64,000 nucleotides of DNA from Cryptomeria japonica (GCF_030272615.1 NC_081412.1:695402083-695466082); one strand, 5' to 3'. Shown: positions 1-12,514, counted from the first letter of the stretch. A program made the numbers and translations. The notes: generated from the sequence alone by a model not told the origin.

Positions 1-120
1 CCATAATCAATTGTACCTTTTAGATATCTGAATATTCTTTTAGTTTCTACCATGTGTGTCTCCTTAGGACTTTTCTAAAATCTAGTAACTAATCTAACTG
101 CATGAGCAATATCTGGTCTA
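1..120 (-). pseudogene. copia-A reverse transcriptase, distal fragment
   Basis: The minus strand reads RPDIAHAVRLV followed by a stop and then RYLKGTIDY, which is the copia segment just downstream of the reverse transcriptase core. It continues the sentence broken at 4360 and 24121, where the upstream half ends in HYVVHN. The copia-A gene was therefore split here by solo LTR Y, and the rest of its 3' end lies left of the window. An in-frame stop after VTRF shows the gene was not functional. Ty1/copia assignment is firm; the lineage is not resolved. Confidence 0.85.
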
Positions 121-2367
121 CCGTGTGTTGGTATTATGGATGAATTGATTATGTGTTGCATTGATGTTTTGTCATTGATGTTAATACTAGTTGTTATGGT
201 TGGTTACGGACAGACAGGTTTTGGTTACCGATAGAAGATATAGTGTTACTGGCATAAGAGACTATCCGTTTGACACTTCTAGCATGATTGGACCAGTGAA
301 GTATGTTTGGTTTTATGTGTTATATGCTCCTCGATCATATTTTGGTTAGTTGATATTGACTTGGTAATCAAATGCTATCATACACTCTTGTAAACCCTTA
401 CCGACATTGGTTTAAGGTTTAACCGATAGAGCTTTCACTAAGGAATCTTAATAGGATGCATAAGTGGTGTTGGTGCAACTTCTAGATGGATTTCAGGATG
501 CTGAAGATATTCTTTGATTGTGCTTCAACTACTTGAAGACATTGTTTTGGCATGGTGGACCCAGAATAGGTCCAGTGCCTATCTAGGTTATGGACCGGTA
601 TCATGTTAACATGTACTCTACACATTACCAGGATGTTTTGGGATGATTTATGGATTTGTTATTGTTGTTTTGGTCTTAAGACGATATGACATTTCATTTT
701 AATATGAATTTATGTAATGATCTTATTGTAATATCTTTTAGGTGGCCGACCTAATTGGTTTAGACCTTAGGGTTGGTATAAAATAATGTAAGATCTCATT
801 GTAATAAGTGTTCATGGTCATGGAATTTAATATCATATGCAAAGGAGATTTGGTTGATCATAGGTGATTGAATTGGGATTAAGGAAGAGGTCAAATGCCT
901 CTAGTATTGAGCTTAACTGGGACTATAATTAGACATGATAGATGTTATCTCTAGGAGTTCATTATTCTGGATTGTTGTCCATATATCTTGAGGTGGTTTT
1001 AACCTTTGTAGTCAGTGAGAATCTTTTGTAATGAGTAGTGTGCTCTAGGCAGTGTGCCTTTCTTCATGTGCAGGCCCCTCATTGTAACACATACTTTTTG
1101 CAGAAGTATCATCTGGCTGTGGGTAGCCTTCCCACCGTGGTTTTTCCCTTTCTGGGCTTTCCACGTACAAATCATGGTTTTATGTGGTATGGTTGCTTTG
1201 CATTTATTATTTGTTTAATTGTTAAGTTGTATTGTTTACCGGTATTTGTTTCTGCTTTACCGGTACTTAATCTGGTTAAAGGTTATTGTAGACGTCTAAA
1301 AATGGTCAACGCTTGTGGAGTCATACTTTAATATTTGTGCATTGTCTTATTTTAGGGTTCTTGTGTCGCATTAACATTTCTTCTATGTTGCGCACTTGGT
1401 TTTTATCATTTGTGAGCATCGAGTCCTTCTTCTACATTCCTCATTTTTATTGCTTTCGAATTAGGTCTTGTCGATAGCAATCTTCAATCATGATTTTGGT
1501 CGATCTTATCCTGTCGCATCATGGTGTGTGCTCATTTATCATCTTGGACATCATCAATCCTAATCGATGATAGAATTAGGGTTTTATCCTCTTGTCAATC
1601 TTTCAATCATCTTTAGCTTGTTATTATTCATTTGCGATTATCAACTTGTCAATCTTGTCATTTTGCCATCGATTCGTCATCAATCCTTGTCCTTGTCAGC
1701 CTTGTCATTTTGCGATCAATTTGTCATCGATCCTTGTCCTTGTCAATCTTGTCATTTTGTGATCGATTCATTATCGATCCTTGTCCTTTTCAATCATGTC
1801 AATTTGGATCGATTAGTCATTGTTCCTCATCAATTAGCGCCTATCAATTTGATCTCCTTGTCAATCTTGGTCAATTTGTCATTGATTTTTTGTCAACCAA
1901 TCTCAATCATTTATCAACATTGGTCCTTTGTCAATTAGAATCATTATCGAACCTACATTAATTTCTTGTTGTCTTGACCTAATTCCTTGTCCTCTTATTT
2001 CTAGGGTTTTATGATTTGTTCATTTAATCCCTTTCTTCTTCTTTGTGGGTTAAATAAATCTATTTATTTAGTCCTAGGTCTCTTTCATGAATTAATTAAT
2101 GGATGAAAACCTATTAATTAATTCACCTAATTTCTATTTCATCTTTTTCCTCAATTTTCTAATTTGCTAATTTCTCCTAATTCCTAATTTCTCTTTCTCC
2201 TATTTTCTTTAATTTTTCTAATATTTCCCCTAATTTCATTCCCTCATTTTCTCCTATGTTTATGCTTCCATTTGTTGCAATCACTGAGGCTATTTTCTCT
2301 CTACCCTTTTGTCATGGGAATGGCATTTCAATCTCGTTATAATTTGTCATACATCTTGCATAGCAAC

Positions 2368-3813
2368 TGTAGACACCTAAAAGTTGCACAATGAATTAAG
2401 TGAATTTTATTCATTCAATTATTCTTAATTCTTCCTATTAAGTAAAATAAGATTTAATTAATATACCCTTTTTCTATCTAAGCCATTTAACTAAATACCC
2501 TCCCTCTAGACATTTTAATTAAATTTACATTTAATTAAAGATATCAATTTAGCCCCTTTCCCATTTTAATTAAATCTACATTTAATTAAAATCTCATTTG
2601 CATTTAAATAAATCTAAATTTATTTATAAATCCCCCCACTTGCAAAATCCTACAAATGCAAGTTGCAACCAAATTAAAATAAAGCGATTTATTTTAATTA
2701 ATTCTATTTTCCCTCACCCACTTGCATTTTCCTACATCTCCCACTTGCATCCTAAATCCTATTCCTAATTTCTTCTAGACCCTTCTAATCACTTCTAAAT
2801 TAACCTAACCCATCTTCTAAACTTTGTCACATCCCTAAACAAAGGGAAGTCACTTCTCAAACCCTTAAAGTCTTTGATAACCATTAAAGGCTTGAAGTCT
2901 TCAACCACTTAATTTTCCAAAGTCTCCCAAAACATTAATGGTTAATTCAACCCTCTTACATGGTTAGAGACTTTTTGCCTAACTTAACCTTCATCCAACC
3001 CAAGGGTCTCATCAAGCCTTTAATGCTTTGACCATGATTATCTCTTAATCATTTGCACAAGAGTTTATCCTTGGATTAACTCTTAATCCAATGGGTAATC
3101 TTAACTTAAGCTTGACCCTTACCCTCTAGATAACCATGAGGTCTTCTCAGGCATTTAATGGCTCCAACCCCTTTTCTCAACCAATCTTATGTTGACATTT
3201 GTCACCATTTCATTAGTGCCAAATTGAAAACATGGATTCCCAACTTTCAATCTTGGCCCTTGTTAAGATTATCCAATCTTGACCATCCATTGCCTTGTTT
3301 TCCCTATAAATAGAGCCCATTCCTTCTTCAAAAAAATCAAGTCTTTGTGCATCAAACTTATAGTCTCATAATATTAAGCATATTATCTCTCTTTGATAGA
3401 ATAGCATGTTAGATCATTTTGATAGCATTCCAATCTTAGATATATTATGTTAGCTTCATCTTAGTATCATTTTCATACTAGTTCAAGCTTCATATCAATA
3501 TCTTGCATCCTGTCATCATCTAGTTTCATATCTAAATCATCACTAGGATCTTGGTTGCATTCCATTTATATCTTAGAATCATTTTAATCTCGTTCTTTAG
3601 GTTGTCATCTTAAAGAATCAAGTGCTCTTCCAAGCTGAGAGCCACCTTGAATCTTGAAGATCCTTGGAGATAGAGGAGCATGGAATGATATTAAAGAGTT
3701 TAGATTCTTTTTAACTTGCTTTGTTTGGATTTCTAACCTCTAATGCAATGTTTCATGTGTGTGTTTGAATTGTTTTCTCCTCTTGCAGGTTGATACCACA
3801 TTTTTGACATATA
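2368..3813 (+). mobile_element. LTR of element X, left copy
   Basis: Begins TGTAGACACCTAAAAGTTGC, exactly as the right copy does at 13494 next to a polypurine tract, which fixes start and orientation. The right limit is set by GCAAC, present just before the LTR (2363-2367) and again at 3814-3818. That makes the LTR 1446 bp, the same as the right copy without its insertion. The end would then be ATATA rather than the usual CA; a CA lies 13 bases earlier at 3800, so the end is uncertain by about that much. A TATA box lies at 3305. Unlike a normal 5' LTR it is followed by host sequence (Z, Y, copia-A), not by a primer-binding site. Confidence 0.75.
3305..3312 (+). promoter_or_regulatory. TATA box of X LTR
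   Basis: TATAAATA inside CCCTATAAATAGAGCCC, about 940 bases into the LTR, with an AT-rich and pyrimidine-rich stretch downstream. It is a good match to a plant RNA polymerase II TATA box in sense orientation. The same box is at 23066-23073 in the other copy. Confidence 0.6.
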
Positions 3814-4359
3814 GCAACTTGTCATAATTTGTGCATAATTTGTCATACACCTTGCATAGAAAATGTCACACATTTGTCATAATTTTGCCATTCTTGATTT
3901 GAATTTCCTTTCAAATCTCTTCATGCTAATCTTTTGCTCTCTCCAATTTGTCTAAAAATTGGATGATTTTCTTCAATGAAAGGGGAATCAATCACATTTT
4001 TGAGTAACCTTATGCTGCGAATTTCATCTCTCAACAACTTGCTTTCCACTTGCATTTTGCACTTGCAGGTGAGATCTACATCAAATTCGAAGGTGAAAGA
4101 AGAACAATGGAGCCACATGAAGGAGATATCTATGTCAGTTTGCTTTGATTTCATTTGATTTGAATATCTTGTCTTTATGTCTTCATTGATTGGATTTAGG
4201 ATTGCTTTCATAGCAGCTTTAGGTTTTGTGGTTGTCCTAATTGCTATTGTTTTGATGATTTTCAATTTCCTGATCTACACTTATTAAGTGGATTAAATGT
4301 TATAATCTGTTAACAACTGATTCACCCCCCCTCTCAGTGGTTCACCAATTATCCTAACA

Positions 4360-5755
4360 TTGTGAACAACATAATGTAGTTTCCCTATCATAGACCTATA
4401 CTCCTTTTCATTTACTGATGCAGAATCATCCTCCTTAGATAATTTACAACCTGTAACCAATGGTGTTCCAACTAGTTTACAATCTCCCATTCCAAATATC
4501 TTCAATACTTCTTTCACATACTTGGACTGTGTGATAAAGATACCATTCTTCATATGTTTAATTTTTAAACCTATAAAGAATTTTATCTCTCCTACCAGAG
4601 ACATCTCAAATTCACTTTTCATCTCAATAGAAAAGTAATCACACATGTCATCATTGCCTCCAAAAATAATATCATCCAAAAATACCTCACTAACCAATAT
4701 CTTATCTCCTTCGGTCTTGAGATATATATTGTTGTCTTCACTGGTTCTCTGAAAACCTATCTTCACCAAGTGAGAATGTAATCTTTCATACCATGCCCTA
4801 GGTGCTTACTTCAAACCATATAGTGCCTTGTGTAGTTTCCACACCATATCCTTTTCTTCAGTCAAAGCATAACCATCTATCTATTCAATGTAGACTTCCT
4901 CTTCGAGTATTCCATTTAGAAATGCTGACTTCACATCAAGCTTATATACTTTGAATCCTCTATATGCTGTAAATGCAAGTAGAGTCCTAACACCTTCCAA
5001 TCTTGCAAATGTTACAAATGTCTCACCGTAGTCTTCACCTTCTTCTTATGCATAACCTTTGCATACCAGTCTGGCTTTATTTCTTACTACTACTCCATCT
5101 TCATTCAGTTTATTTCTAAATACCCATTTAGTCCTATTACATTCTTGTTCTCCAGTCTGGGTATTAGTGTCCAAGTATTATTATTCTTAATCTATTCAAG
5201 TTCTTCTTCCATAGCCTTTATCTAGTGATCATCTCCAAAAGATTCATTTGTTGTTCTAGGCTCAATAGTGGAGATCATACAAGAATTCTCTCTTATTCTT
5301 TTTCTAGTCAACACACCAACATCTTTATCTCCAATAATATGATCAGGATTATGATTGAGTCTAACATATGTTTGAATAACATAGTCATGTTCTTCAGGTT
5401 CTTCTTCCTCTTCACTTTCTTCATCTTCTACAGAATCTACCTGTTCAGGTTGAACTGGTGCTACAACATTCATTTCACCAACTTCAGGCTTCACTAGTTC
5501 TAGTTCCAAAATTAGAATGTAAGGTTCATCTTCCTCCTCCTTACTGATTTCTCCTAAATCTTTAGGAAATTCATCCGCTTGGACATTAGCACTTTCAATG
5601 ATCTTCTTTGTTTGGTTGTTGTAACAATTGTAGGCTTTACTCTTGGTGGAGTAACCAAGAAATATGTCTTCATCACTCTTAGCATCAAACTTACCAACAT
5701 AATCACCTATTTTCATTAAACATCTGCTACCAAAGATCTTAAAGTAAATGGCATT
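4360..5755 (-). pseudogene. copia-A integrase end and RT, duplicated fragment
   Basis: On the minus strand this reads the integrase C-terminal linker (KIGDYVGKFDAKSDEDIFLG), an acidic linker, then copia reverse transcriptase with VFLDDIIFG as the catalytic YVDD equivalent and GLKIKHMKNGIFITQSKY, ending at HYVVHN. Stops lie at sites that are normally glutamine (YGLK*APRAW, YIE*IDGYA). Both are shared with 24121-25517, so copia-A was dead before the duplication. The fragment ends abruptly at about 5755, where X internal sequence begins, while the other copy continues into integrase and gag. Confidence 0.85.
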
Positions 5756-6084
5756 TCCTCTTCTCTTTTCTCTTTGTTATACTTTAAGTTATATTCCATA
5801 TATATTGTCAGGATGTTTGAGAAGGGTTTCGGACCTCTAGGAGTTATAATGCAAAATCTAGTTTTTGGAAGATCTTCCAAATTTCAGACTTAGTCAAATT
5901 TCAGGGCATTTTAGGATCAGGATTGTAAAATTTGTAACCAAGATTAGAATTTAGGCTTGTGTAAGCCCACACTAACATTTGATCATCGGCTATGTGCAGG
6001 TTCTAATCTTTTTTTTGTAGGGGAAGGAGTTAGTTTAGAGGCTTTAAGTTTCTTTTTTTACTTTCTTTCAACTAAAGTTGGTTA

Positions 6085-6610
6085 AAAAGAACTCACTCTC
6101 CTTTTTGCAAAAGTTAAAATAAACCTCATCATTTCATTTGGATGCATAAAATGAACTTCATGCCTTCCTTTTTGGTGTTTTAAATTAAAACTTCATCTTT
6201 TCTTTATTGCAAGGTAAAAAGAACAACAAACTTCATATTTGCTTTCTTGCAAGATTAGAGGAGAAACACTTCATTTTGGAAGTTGTAAAAAGAACCAACA
6301 ATCTTTACTTTGGCAAAAGTTTTAAAAAGAACCTCACCATCCTTTGGTGTTTAAAAGGATTCACTTCATTTTGCAAAGTAAAAGAACCTCATCTTCATTT
6401 TGTGCAAGGCAAAGAGGGAAAGTTTTCCCCTATCGACTTTAATTTTGTTGACCAAACATCATGATTTACTTTGTTGACCAGGCTTGTTTTACAAAAGTTT
6501 TGGAAATGCACACTTTGCTATGAAAGGTTAAAAAGAACATCATGCTTGTTGGAGCAACATCTCTAAATAGAAGTTAGCAAATCATTGTCTTGAAGGCTAA
6601 AAAGAACAAC
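6085..6610 (+). repeat. Degenerate AAAAAGAAC repeats
   Basis: The motif TTAAAAAGAACYTCA or close variants recurs at irregular spacing (near 6087, 6215, 6288, 6325, 6528 and 6598), usually with a nearby TTTGCAAAAGTT. It looks like an old minisatellite in the X leader. No coding frame is conserved across the units. Confidence 0.5.
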
Positions 6611-6619
6611 TTGATTGCC

Positions 6620-7260
6620 TTGTCTCGAAAGTGGGAGGTATATGCTCTCCCCATAACTGGGTGACCAAAAAGCCAAACCACTCTTAAGCTTTCTGTACTT
6701 CAAGCATTTACATCCTTTAGTAGGTCTGCCTTCCCGAGGGGTTGAAAAACTCTTAAAGCCATTCTTTGGCCAGTGTGAAGGGAATGACCTAAGTGGGAAA
6801 CAGCTTTGATGCCAAGTTCCAACCCACTATAATCAAAAGTGGAAAGTGACGAAAGTCCTTTTCAATGGTTTCGCGCAGCGATTAGCCTTCCCCCAGTATC
6901 CTTGCGATACGTAAAGCCTTTGTTCTAAAGGTTGGGAAGCCTCCTGAGGGAGTTTATCACTGACAGCCGAATAGGAAGCCTAATTACGAACCTTAGAAAT
7001 AGAAACCTTGAACCGAGTTAGTCGCCAAATATTGGCAATATCATAGTGCAAGGGTGGGGAAGAATCCACCCCCAAGATCACTCACCATATATCTCCCAAG
7101 ATAACTACTCAATTGTGAAGCAATTCACTTTGAGTTAATTTCTGGCAAAAGGCAAAAAAATGGGCACCCTCTACGGGGTGACAAGGCTGTTTGAGCTGAC
7201 GGAGTATCAAGACTAGTGGGCTATGATATTGTCAATGACCTTTGAATAAAGAGTCTATCT
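6620..7260 (+). other. Complex non-coding block in X
   Basis: This 640-base stretch is less AT-rich and less repetitive than its surroundings, and contains GC-clustered words such as GGTCTGCCTTCCCGAGGGG, TTTCGCGCAGCG and CCTCTACGGGGTGAC. All frames have several stops. It may be a leader or packaging region of X or a fragment of something else. I do not recognise it. Confidence 0.35.
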
Positions 7261-7689
7261 GATGTGTCTTTTGTTGTAGATCAAACTAGTGATAACATCG
7301 AGGATTTGAACACATCCTCAAAAGAATATACACTCAATGTTTAGCATTAGGATGACCATTGTCTTCATGTGTGCTATGTATTCTTGTCACAAATGTTAAA
7401 ATATCTTGCAAAGTATCCAACAATCAAACTCAAAAGTCAGTTCAAACAAGGAAAAATCATAAAGTGGAGAAGATTTCCATATCCAACAAAACATCTTTTG
7501 AGATGGTTATCAACATTTCAACTATCTTTAGGAAAGGCTTTCATCCAACAAGATTAGGGGAATATCAAACCAAGTGATCAAGAGTTTATCTATTCGACTT
7601 AGTAAGCTTGAGTATCCAAAAAGAAATCATCCATCAAAATCACAAGTGTTAAAAATTTCAAAAATCACAAAAAAACAACCAAGTCAAAA

Positions 7690-8075
7690 TATATCAGAGC
7701 AGTTTAGTGCGTGAGAGCAACTTCTTAGCGTGTGGGGACCATCTTTTAGAGCATTAGACCTTCACCTTAGCGCATTAAGTCTTAACATTAGTGCTTCATA
7801 GAAATCCAATTCTAGCAGTTTCAAGTAGCGCGTTTTGAAAACAATTTAGCACGTTGAAGCATCAGCTTAGCGCGTGGAAGCCAAACTTTAGCACGTAGGG
7901 TTTAACAGTTATCACATTGGTGGCCCATATTGGTGCATGACCTTTTTGAACCAAGGCAAAAGAAAAATAAACTAGTTAGTGCATATCAAGGGGTAGCGTA
8001 GCATGTGGAGTCTTTTCTCTAGCGCGTTGAGAATTTGTTTTAGCGCATCTAGTCTCTGGCTTAGCGCATGGTCAA
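7690..8075 (+). repeat. TTAGCGCGT minisatellite-like array
   Basis: About fifteen imperfect copies of TTAGCGCRT (for example near 7767, 7867, 8041 and 8060, with variants TTAGTGCGT and TTAGCACGT) recur about every 19-22 bases, with a gap around 7915-7975. The intervening bases are not conserved. It is not the plant telomere repeat. Confidence 0.65.
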
Positions 8076-8654
8076 AACTCAGAAAACCAGAGAGAAAAAC
8101 AAGCCTTTCTAGAAAAAGTTCTCAAACTTCTTGAGTATCCTTTCAGGTCCAATATCAAATGTGATCATAAGAAATCAAATCAAAACACCAGAGAAATCAT
8201 TTCCAAATCAAACAAGTCAGTCTTAGAACAAAAATTGTCAAATCCAAAACTAGCTAAAGATAAGACTTTATCCTATCAAAATCAGGTATTATCATCACTT
8301 TGATCAAAAGGTCCATCATCTAAAGGATTCTATCAAACAACATACCAAGTTTAAACCTTAAGTTGTCAAATCGAGTTTCCATATCGGGAGACTTTATCCA
8401 TATCATTTGACACACTTTGTTGTGAGGGGGCATCTAAACCTTCATTTAATAAAAGTAGACTTAAGTTTCCAAATGAAGTATCTCAATCCAAACATCAAAG
8501 GAAACCATTGATCATTCATGCATGACCACTCCTCATATTTTGAGAAGAACAAGTCTTCATCACAAAAACTAAGTTAAAGAAGAGACAACCTAGTCCTAGG
8601 GCCCTTATCAAAAGGAGTAAATTTCTCTGTGTCAACCTATCAAAAGCATCAAAT

Positions 8655-9233
8655 TTGATCATTCATCATCAAACCAAAAAAAAGGAATCCCAGTCAAAGG
8701 AAATGAGTCCTAGCATAAATCAAGATCACGATATCATGGCTCTCCAATCTAATCCCATTTTTTATCAAGATCCCACCTATCAAGAATCTTATGATGATCC
8801 CCTAAAATTTTGGTATTCCATCCATGATGACCCTCTTTCATCTCAAGAGTAGAGTCCCATTCAACATCCATCTCTTAAGAAAAATCATGATATTCCGTCC
8901 ATATCCTCCACTATTCTAATTCAAAATCAAGAGAAAAGCACAAAATCAAATGATCCTACTCCAAGTCAAGATCAAGATCAAGGAATCTCTTCATCCTCCA
9001 AAACTATCTTAGGTCCTTTCATTCCAAAGTCAATCTCTTCATCCTCCAAATCTATCTTAGGTCCTTTCATTCCAAAGTCAAACTCTTCTTCTTCTAAATC
9101 TATCTTAGGTCCTTTCATTCCACAATTAAACTCTCCATCCCTTTCATCCATCTTGGGTCCTTACTTCCCTCCATCCACAAATCCATCACCTCAAATGATC
9201 CATAAGAAAGATCAACGAGGAGCACATCTTTGA
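8655..9233 (+). pseudogene. Repetitive Ser/Pro-rich open frame in X
   Basis: An ATG at 8655 opens a frame of about 190 codons with one TAG at 8850 and a TGA at 9231. The product would be hydrophilic, with DQDQG and SSSSKSILGPFIPK repeats encoded by the 48-bp tandem repeat. No known domain is seen. It may be a relic of an X-encoded gag-like or accessory protein, but a chance reading of repeat DNA is equally possible. Confidence 0.35.
8987..9176 (+). repeat. 48-bp tandem repeat, about 4 copies
   Basis: The unit contains ATCTTAGGTCCTTTCATTCC and repeats with a 48-base period. Because the period is divisible by three it encodes a 16-residue repeat (core ILGPFIPK) in the frame of the open frame starting at 8655. 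Confidence 0.75.
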
Positions 9234-10435
9234 AATTATTTCAACCCTCTATCTAAACATCTTTCCAAAACTATTCTTCTATCATTTCCTCTATCTATTT
9301 AGGGTCCTTCTGTTCCAAAATTCAATTTTCCTCCATCTCTTCATCACTTCTCAAGTACCAACACTCATCCTGAAAATATTTCTATCTATCCTTGCACAAA
9401 TCTTCAAACATTCTATCTATTATCCAACACCTCTTTTATATCCTTCCATCCCTTTCATTCAATCCTTTGCATAAATCCTTCATCTATGAAATAGGAATTT
9501 GTGTCATTTTGTCACATACTTGCCCATGCTGGAATCTATTGTTCAGTCCTTTTCCTCAATATCTATTCATGAAATGCTTCAGAATCTGAGGTTGTTCCTA
9601 TTTAACATTTTCTTTTGGTTGGGATACACACTCAATCCAGAAAAGAACCACTTATCGTATCTTGGTACTAACATCTTTTGATTATTATATCCCATACACT
9701 TAGTCGATTGCTCTAAATCATTGTGATCTCTTAAATTGAAGACATGGCTAGTGAAAAATCTAAAATCTTGCTTCAGTGCCACTGTAATTATCAGACCCAT
9801 GTAAGTTTCATCACTTACAAGCCAATGCAAGAAAAATAAAGAGAAAAAAAAAAGAAATATCAAAAGCATGAGCAAGAAAATGAATATCAAGAAAAGCAAA
9901 ATGCAATGAAATGCAATATCAAAATGATTGGCTATGGGAACATGCAAGTAACTCCATCGGGGCTATGGATGCTTGGCTGGAAATGGAGCAAAATTTGTGA
10001 GATTACAACGATAACCTCATTGGGGCTATGGAAGCTCGCTGGCAACGAGGCTCTATCCAGGATGCTTTTGAAGTCAAGATAACTCATGTAGCTAGCCATG
10101 CTGGATTCTAAAGATTACAATGATCATATGAGGCAGAATGAACCCACTTGCACACACATGGGTAATCAAAGATTAAGTACCTTGATCTAGTTTGGGATTC
10201 TTCTTCCCTTTTGAGTCTACTTCCTAGTTGCTAGATTTGTTCAGTTGAAATTTCCAGAGGTTCTAAGTGTGGGTTGGGTCTCTATCTTTGAAAAGTTTGA
10301 GAACACTTATTCAGATGATGCTAAATGATGTGACAATCTTACATATCACCTCTTTGTAAATGGAAACCTCTATGCTTGGGGGGAAAAGTTCATCCACTCT
10401 ATTCTTCCTACCATATCTCCGATGTCCTCTAATAC
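9234..10435. other. X internal region, no gene seen
   Basis: AT-rich sequence with scattered stops in all frames. Two related segments near 9950 and 10020 contain GGGGCTATGGA(T/A)GCT followed by GGCTGG or GCTGGC. No domain, RNA gene or terminal repeat was found. Confidence 0.5.
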
Positions 10436-10640
10436 ATATCCCTTATCCTAACTATTCATTTCTTCTATCATCCAATTCTTTCTACAATCTTGCTTCACTC
10501 TAATCCATATCCCTTATCCTATCTATTCATTTCTTCTATCATCCAATTCTTTCTACAATCTTGCTTCACTCTAATTCATATCTATCTATCCTATCTATTC
10601 ATTGCTTCCATCATCCAGTGCTATCTATATCCTATCTCTA
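10436..10640 (+). repeat. 71-bp tandem repeat, about 3 copies
   Basis: TCTTCTATCATCCAATTC recurs at 10461 and 10532 and, diverged, near 10603, giving a 71-base period. It is pyrimidine-rich and non-coding. Confidence 0.75.
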
Positions 10641-10782
10641 TCCATATCCCCTTTTCCATCCTTGATCTTGATCAAAACTATGGACAACAAATCTATTTAT
10701 GCCTCAATGGTTCAGTCATCCATTCATAATATTCCTTGTCTTGATATACATTGGGGAAACCAAATACATCTTTCTTCTAATC

Positions 10783-10880
10783 CAAAAACTCAAAAAAATC
10801 AAAATATCCAAAAACTCAAAAAAATCAAAATATCCAAAAACTCAAAAAAATTAAAATATCCAAAAACTAAAAATCGACAA
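10783..10880 (+). repeat. 26-bp A-rich tandem repeat
   Basis: Three to four copies of a 26-base unit made of CCAAAAACTC followed by AAAAAAATCAAAATAT. Simple-sequence array in the X internal region. Confidence 0.8.
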
Positions 10881-11015
10881 AATCCAAAAAAAAAAATCAA
10901 AGCATGAACACATGGCCCATCCATAAAATCATATCAACAACAAGAAAACCCTCATAGTCTGCAATCAAACTTATCACATGTCTTGTTAATCAATTCATTA
11001 CTTGAAATCAACATC

Positions 11016-11256
11016 AACATCAAACATGTCTTATATAGGGATAGGTACACTCGAAACCAGACAGATCAGTCTTATACGAGGTACTCACTCTTTGAAACCA
11101 GACATTCCTATCAATCATCAAGTCTTGATAATCAATCCATCTATCAACATCAACATCAACATGTCTTATACAAGGATAGGTACACTCAAAACCAGACAGG
11201 TCAGTCTTATACGGGGTACTCACTCTTTGAAACCAGACATTCTTATCAATCATTGA
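11016..11256 (+). repeat. 135-bp tandem duplication with GAAACCAGAC core
   Basis: ATGTCTTATA begins a unit at 11026 and again at 11161. Each unit contains AGGATAGGTACACT or similar, AAACCAGACAG, a GTCTTATAC word and a final GAAACCAGACATTC. The same TCTTATAC...GAAACCAGA core builds the array at 12688-13050, so both probably arose from one ancestral unit. Confidence 0.75.
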
Positions 11257-12510
11257 CCAAATCATAACAATGACATCAATCAGTATGACTGCTGGATTTT
11301 ATTATAGTTAGCCTTATCTTTATCAATTGATGGAAATACATGTTTCACAAATCATATTGTACATATCATATCCACCCATATGAGGCATCACCAGAAATTC
11401 ACAAATGCTTATCAATCCTGGACATACTTAGTGTAGTCACTGTCCTTGGTTTATCTGAATCCATTATCCAAATAATATCCCACCATGGCTTGGTGATCAG
11501 TGTACATATCCATATCAAAGTAGTATCAACAACAAGGGGCAAAATCCTGACCTCACTAGGGGCATTTCGCCTTCAAGATTTTCAACATTAGACCAAAAAT
11601 GTAGCAAGACAACAAGGATCAAAACAACTAACAAATGCCAAATGACAATGTGAGAAGGCTAAACATCACAGACTTGAACTAATTTCAACTAAACACAGAT
11701 CTATTTGCAAGATGTTTTAATTGACAAGAATACATTCCAAATAGCATGCATGCTTACTTATGGTTGTTAATTTTTGCTTATCATATCTCCTAAGTGACTC
11801 AAGGATGTCTTACGACTAGAGAAGCAAGGAAGGAGTGTGATGGTTTATTTGTCTTCTATCTGTGAGTGAAGTCTTTTATCATGCAAATTTGTCCTACGAA
11901 GCAATCAGGTGGCATATCATTGAGGACATTTCGGATTTGTATGGGACAAAGGTTAACTCTTGTCTATTTACGCAATCCGCACTCTGGTCGTCCTGGTTCA
12001 ATTATACCTTGACGCTTGTGTCATCTTGCAATATCAAAATCCATGTAAGCTATACTCAGGTCATTATGGTTCAATTATACCATGATGCTTGTATCAACTT
12101 TCAACAAATCAAAGCTCGATGATGAAAACAAAGGAAGCACTAGCACTTTGATCACAATAGATGGCAACATTGAGAACGAGAATGCATATTAAGCTTTGCA
12201 TTAGCTGCACATCATTATCATCTTAATCTTGCATTAAGTTGCATATCATTTTAATCTTTCATTTATTTTCACATCATTATCATTATCATACATCTCATTT
12301 TCAAGATACATCTCACATCTCATAAATCAAAGCAATACATCATCACATTTTTCTTATCATCAATCATACATTCACAACATAATCAAAATCAAGAGCATTA
12401 TTATCTAAGCATCAAATCATCGTCATAAAATCTCAGATCGAAACATAATCCATATCATTCATCATTCATCATTGCATCCCCACATGCATATCTATCGCAC
12501 CATCATGGAA
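11257..12510. other. X internal region, no gene seen
   Basis: AT-rich non-coding sequence with short direct repeats. Two related segments near 11995 and 12070 read TTCAATTATACC followed by TTGACGCTTGTGTCA or a variant. Around 12200-12480 it is dominated by CATCATTATCATC-like simple sequence. Confidence 0.5.
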
Positions 12511-12514
12511 TCTT

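Larger units (their letters stand above)
1287..4279 (+). mobile_element. Solo LTR Z (TGTAGACGTC start), interrupted
   Basis: Starts TGTAGACGTCTAAAAATGG and ends CTGATCTACA. The TSD is GTTAT at 1282-1286; on the right it reads CTTAT at 4280-4284 here and exact GTTAT at 24041-24045 in the duplicate copy. Own sequence is 1287-2367 plus 3819-4279, about 1.54 kb. It contains a region at 1600-1930 rich in short TTGTCAATC and CGATTCGTCATC repeats. No coding domain and no second LTR are seen, so a solo LTR is the simplest call. It is probably Ty3-type from its TGTAGAC terminus, but that is inference. Confidence 0.75.
126..4359 (+). mobile_element. Solo LTR Y (copia-type), interrupted
   Basis: The LTR starts TGTTGGTATTATGG and ends ATTATCCTAACA. 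It is inserted in copia-A reverse transcriptase between H-N and R-P-D-I. The target duplication is TTGTG at 4360-4364 and CCGTG at 121-125 (two changes); removing Y and one TSD restores the expected HNRPDI reading. The own sequence is 126-1286 plus 4285-4359, about 1.24 kb. The CCCCCTCTCAGTGG stretch near the end resembles the LTR end of copia-A at 27700. No internal region or second LTR is present, so it is a solo LTR. A second copy of its right end lies at 24046-24120 because of the block duplication. Confidence 0.8.

Noticed and set aside
1038-1961. Open frames at 1038-1331 and 1567-1961
   Set aside because: They lie in solo LTRs Y and Z; the second is a CTTGTCAATC simple repeat read in two frames.
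7690-8075. Interstitial telomere repeat
   Set aside because: The core TTAGCGCGT is not TTTAGGG and the spacing is about 20 bases.
9579-9947. Hydrophobic 122-codon minus frame
   Set aside because: Runs of Phe and Leu come from an A-rich stretch of X; no supporting context.
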